Source: Cavenderia fasciculata
Taxonomy: Eukaryota; Evosea; Eumycetozoa; Acytosteliales; Cavenderiaceae
Length of the DNA: 64,000 bases
Assembly (NCBI RefSeq): GCF_000203815.1
Contig: NW_004457690.1
Coordinates: 1-64,000, forward strand
Direction: 5' to 3'
Shown: piece by piece, positions 59,980-64,000 of the stretch
Numbering within the stretch: position 1 is the first letter of the stretch
Layout: every line of letters begins with the position of its first letter
Made by a program: the position numbers and the translations under genes
The notes under the pieces: generated by a model
The model's database searches: none
What the model was told of the DNA's origin: nothing
Seen by the model: only the letters and a program-made list of their open reading frames with translations

Positions 59980-60503
59980 ACAAACAACAAACTAATATCT
60001 AAAAAACAAAACAAAAAAAAACAATATTAAAAAAGGCAAACCATCCATCCATATAGAATAACCAAAAAGTCAACAACAAGACTCTTGGAACAAAAAAGTA
60101 AATAATAATTATAATAATAATAATATATAGGAGAAACAACATAAATGTAGGCAATAATAATAATCAGTAATAATAATACTTTCACCAACTTCCAATCAAA
60201 CCAAACCTTTTTTTTTTCCTCTGAATACCCAAACCTCAAAAAAAAAAAAACCTTTAGATTGAAATGAAATCAATCAACCCCATCCATCCGTCATAATATA
60301 ATAATCTTATTTAATTTGTATATATAGTAATAATAAATATTCATAAAAGAATAGTAGTAATAATACCCCCCAATATAATTCATTGTAAATCCTAAAAAAA
60401 AAAATTAACCTTATCAAATGATTTGAAAATAAATAAAACAAAACAATTTTCTTTTTTGATATAACCAATAATATAATGATTGTTTAGACCATACTATGAC
60501 TAT
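59980..60503. other. Convergent intergenic region
   Basis: Nothing recognisable beyond A/T homopolymers and a C6 run; this is the shared 3' region of erkB and malate synthase. Confidence 0.6.
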
Positions 60504-62251
60504 TTAAAGTTTGGCAACTGGTTTATAAATGGTTGTAATAAATGGATAAAGAATGGATGGCATAAAATCTATACATGGTCGACTTGTCAATAGGATGGTG
60601 ATGGCTTGATCCAAATACTCTTTTTCTCTAATGTTCATATACATTTTTTGTGTAATCTGATCCATAAATGATCTAACCAATGAAAATGTAATAACATAAC
60701 CTTCTGTTGTTTTTGAATGATATTTTATCCATTTCCATAATAATACCTAAATAAAAAAAAGTAAATAAATGATGATTTGTCAATGTGATTTGTTTTCTTT
60801 TTCTTTTTTTTTTCTCATACTCTATTAATTTCAGCAGTAGCTAAATCTTCAACTATATTATTAAGAGGTAATGCACCTTGACCACGAATCCAAGATAAAA
60901 TATAATTACAAAGAATATAGGTTGAAGCGTAAACCTCTTTGGTTGAGATGGTTCCTTTTGGTACTTGGGTAACCATTTGGTAGAGTTGTGCATGGTCAAT
61001 GTTGACACGTTTATCCATTTGATTGACACTTGTGGTGGTTGGGAAATACTTGGTAAATGCTTCTTTGCAAAGAGAGACTGCTTGATAATAGGCAACTAAT
61101 GCTCCGTCAAATCCCATGGCAGCTTCTGTTTCTTTACCTTTGGTAACCAGTGCCAGTTCTTCGGCCGATAGATGGGTGGTCGATGATGGGTATTGTGGTG
61201 CCATCCCTCCAGTTGCAAGACATCCACGACGGTGACAAACATCGACGAGCAGACGATAGTAGGATGCTAGGAATGGCTGGTCGAGACCCATACACGACCG
61301 GTCTGGGAAGATGTGTTGAGTAGACTGTCCAAACTTTTTAATAAATGAAAAGATGTAATCCCAACGACCGGTATTGAGTGCAACGATATAGTCACGCAAG
61401 TAATAGATGATTTCCTCCATTTCAAAGGTTGCCAAGATATTTTCAATCAAAACGATGACTTTGCTAGTTCCATGAGTCAAGTTGAGAAGTTGCTCACCAT
61501 AGACGATTACTCCATTCCACCATATTGCTTCGCGATGGTTTTCCAACTTTGGTAGGTAAAAGAATGGACCGCGGCCCTGACTGGCAAGTGCACGACCATT
61601 GTGAAACATAAACATGGCATAGTCAAACAATGCACCGGCTACAGGTTGTCCGTCGACCAGTACATGACATTCATCGAGGTTGAGTGAACGTGGACGCATA
61701 ATGAGGAGAGCGTCAGTCTCTTGAAAACACTCTTTGGCCAATTCGTTAATATTAGAGTGTGCACGTAACCCATTGTCCCAGGTGGGAGCATACCCATCGT
61801 CAAAGTCTACTTGTACTCCATTGGCACCACTCTTTATACACTCTAATAGATTGTACTTTGATGTTACATCCAAACAAACAATATCACACCTTCTATCCAT
61901 CAATACACCAGGTATCTTTTCAACTCTCCAATTCTTATCATTTCGAATAAATTCAGTTTCCTTTAATAATGTTGGTAACTTTAATGATGGTGATGATGTA
62001 GATGTCGATGATGTAGATGGATTAGAGTTTGCTACAAATGAAGTATCTAGGATTGATTGAATATTGATTCTATTGTTGAGTAGTTGTAATCTATCATTAT
62101 TAAACTTTCGATGAAGAAGAGATAGGAAACGCAATGAATCAACTGTAAGCACTGTTAGTCCAACGGTTGCACATGTCATTGATGATGCTGCTACTACACA
62201 AACTCCATCATTCTTTAATGATTCATTTAATGTATCAAACATCCTCTTCAT
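60504..62251 (-). CDS. masA: Malate synthase, peroxisomal (glyoxylate cycle)
   Basis: Two exons on the minus strand, 60821-62251 and 60504-60746, give 557 residues. The enzyme joins glyoxylate and acetyl-CoA to malate. Family signatures of the A-type enzyme are present: MRPRSLNLDE, GQPVAGALFDYAMFMFHN, FFYLPKLENHREA, VLIENILATFEMEEI, LNTGRWDYIFSFIKKFG and CHRRGCLATGGMAPQ. The protein ends PVAKL, and AKL is an accepted PTS1 peroxisome-import tripeptide. A Ser/Thr insert (about 78-90) is lineage-specific. The start could also be the Met three codons later. The gene converges with erkB. The symbol follows D. discoideum usage from memory. Confidence 0.93.
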
Positions 62252-63570
62252 TCTTTTCTTCTTCTTCTTTTTTATATCTTTTAGTCAAAAGAAGATTAGT
62301 GATTATTATTATAAGGTATGATTAATCAATGGGGTGGATTTTAGTCTGGTGCATTGAATCATACCAAATTAAAATTAAATTTTAAATTGATTTTTTGAAA
62401 CAAATATCAATTAAAGAAAGGAACTTCACCGGTTTATATGCATTCGGCAAAATAAGAAAGAATAACCTTTGGTAAAAGATTTATTAAATGAAACTTTGAT
62501 CTTTATTTCATTTCTTGTGTGTCTTTTGAATCATCTAAAGATGATTGAATAAGAATAGAATAACTAGTTATGATACTACATACTTGAGTTTCTTCAGCCA
62601 GACTTTTACAATGATAACATGAGATGATGATACTCTATTATGATTAGGGACATTTGGTTGTTTCGTGTTTGGGCAACCGGGAACAACCGACTTTGGCATT
62701 TTGCAGGTGCACGATCCTATTACCACCCCTAAATAAAGTTCCTATTTTTTTGTTATTTCCATCTATTTTAAGTATATAGGAAAATGTGAAAGATGTTGCA
62801 TAGCACTGCTTCAAAACGGAGTAAGATGCACTCTCAAGACCTGGATTATATTTATCATTTGGTTCCATTCAAGTTTGACTGTTTTGCTATGGCTAGTAGT
62901 TCTTTTGTATTCGTTAGTTAGTATTCTTTTCTATGTCATCTAATAGTTGTGGTGAAGATTTTTCTTATCAATCAATATATATATATTAATAATGAAGAAT
63001 AGTAAAGAATGAAATATGTGTGTGATGCGATATCGAACTGGTTGAACACTAAAAAAAGAAAGAAATGATGAGAGGGAAGATTTTTTTTTTTTTTTTTAAT
63101 ACCACAAGGATAGACATCGTTTGATGGATATTATCTCTTGGGAAAACAGGGATATTTATTTGTCTTTGTTTTAAAATTTCATCCACCCCTCAATTCACAC
63201 TACTATTTGTAAGTGATTCCTTTCTTTTTTTTTCATTTCTTTCTCCAACTTTAAGGTTTTCTTTCTTTCTTTATTTATTAGATCCATATTTATAGTTTAA
63301 TTTATAACTAAACCAGTTTTAATTAACGCAACGTTTTTTAAAAAATTAAAAAAAATTAAAAAAATCTAGAAAAAAAGAAGCAGCAACTTCCGCTTCTCCA
63401 CCTCAGCAACCAAAGTTATCGTCCAATTAATTTGTTCGTTGTGTTTTCGAAAAAGATAGATAGTTTAGAGTTATTGTAATTGCGTTCGTTTGTACTATAG
63501 TTAGTAGACAGAACAGAAATCATATATAGATTGATAGTAGTACAACAACAATAACACATCAACTTACAAA
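62252..63570. other. Long intergenic region, no supported gene
   Basis: I see no gene with confidence. A 75-codon minus-strand frame (62644-62868) lies in a patch less AT-rich than its surroundings but resembles nothing known. A T run lies at 63080-63098. A/T-rich DNA before 63571 is probably the promoter of the ketoacyl-CoA synthase. Confidence 0.5.
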
Positions 63571-64000
63571 ATGACAGAAGAAAAGAAAGATAATGGAGCA
63601 GCCAAACCAACAACTGCCAAGACTGCATCAGGTGCAGCTTCAGCAGCAACAACACCACAAGAAGAAGAGGATATGAAGAGTTACTACTACCCAGAAAGAG
63701 AGGCCAACTTGGGAGAGGTAAAGAGAGGATACGGTGTGTGGCGTAGCAACACGATACTCAGCATGATTATGATTCTCGTGCCTGTTATCGCTGTCAACCT
63801 CTACTATGTCTATGGCAAGTCGGATCTCTTTGTTGACGTCTTTTACAAGTTTAGCGAGATGGTTTTACAAGAGTTTGAGTCACAACCCAAGACCATCTAC
63901 TTGATCATCTCGGTAGCATTCCTCACACTGATGTTGTTGGTACTCGTCATCTCGGTCGTCATGTCAAAGCGTCGTCGTCCAGTATACCTAGTAGACTTTG
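63571..64000 (+). CDS. 3-ketoacyl-CoA synthase (FAE1/KCS-type elongase), 5' part
   Basis: An open frame of 143 codons runs off the right edge. After a Thr/Ala-rich cytosolic lead there are two membrane segments, ILSMIMILVPVIAVNLYYV (about 62-80) and a longer one TIYLIISVAFLTLMLLVLVISVV (about 108-130). It then reads RRRPVYLVDF, the start of the conserved catalytic part of plant-type FAE1/KCS enzymes, which condense malonyl-CoA with acyl-CoA in very-long-chain fatty-acid synthesis at the ER. The catalytic Cys/His/Asn residues would lie beyond the window. The assignment rests on the twin membrane segments plus that motif. Confidence 0.8.
   Translation, partial: MTEEKKDNGAAKPTTAKTASGAASAATTPQEEEDMKSYYYPEREANLGEVKRGYGVWRSNTILSMIMILVPVIAVNLYYVYGKSDLFVDVFYKFSEMVLQEFESQPKTIYLIISVAFLTLMLLVLVISVVMSKRRRPVYLVDF

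Noticed and set aside
62644-62868. A 75-codon minus-strand frame
   Set aside because: No recognisable family or conserved motif, too short to support alone; kept only as a low-interest note.

Overview
The window looks like nuclear DNA from a dictyostelid social amoeba. Intergenic and intronic DNA is very AT-rich, while exons are richer in G and C at third positions. Introns are short (about 60-350 bp) with GTATGT or GTAAG donors. Proteins carry Asn, Gln, Ser and Thr homopolymer runs. Several genes are best matched by Dictyostelium families: ErkB-like MAP kinase, C-type lysozyme, an F-box/ankyrin protein and tRNA-targeted non-LTR retrotransposons of the TRE kind. Base composition and codon use seem less extreme than in D. 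discoideum, so another dictyostelid lineage is likelier; this is inference.

Layout. 1-367 holds a LINE fragment about 57 bp upstream of tRNA-Gln(UUG). 769-12549 holds a PMP34-type peroxisomal carrier (-), a five-exon huntingtin gene (-) and the ATP synthase assembly factor ATP12 (+). 12550-19095 is a mobile-element and tRNA island. It contains three near-identical tRNA-Asp(GUC) genes with shared flanks, a 5'-truncated LINE nested in a second LINE, and an inverted copy of that second family. 19142-27408 holds phosphatidylserine decarboxylase (-), a MoaD/MOCS2A sulfur carrier (+), a NAK-family kinase (-), EMC4 (+), two genes I do not recognise, and UBR7 (-). 28165-29300 holds a C-type lysozyme and its broken duplicate. 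29349-38491 holds a mitochondrial TPR-like protein (-), an unknown Ser/Thr-rich protein (+), the U3 processome protein WDR43/Utp5 (+) and an ankyrin-like family protein (-). 38492-44790 encodes the largest TFIIIC subunit (nine exons) and 45306-53650 a Furry homologue. 54894-57395 encodes an F-box/ankyrin protein ending in a CaaX box. 58360-59979 encodes ErkB and 60504-62251 a malate synthase ending in AKL. The 5' end of a fatty-acid elongase (3-ketoacyl-CoA synthase) begins at 63571 and runs off the window.

Functional threads. The genes are ordinary eukaryotic neighbours, not operons, but some themes recur. The PMP34-type carrier, the PTS1-bearing malate synthase and the ketoacyl-CoA synthase all touch peroxisomal or fatty-acid metabolism. 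Furry, huntingtin, ErkB and the NAK kinase are large scaffold or signalling proteins. The most unusual part is the tRNA-Asp island, where target-site duplications record the order of repeated retrotransposon insertions at nearly the same point, about 50-60 bp upstream of a tRNA gene. All exon boundaries were read by eye from splice signals and frame continuity; summed coding lengths are multiples of three in every complete multi-exon model.
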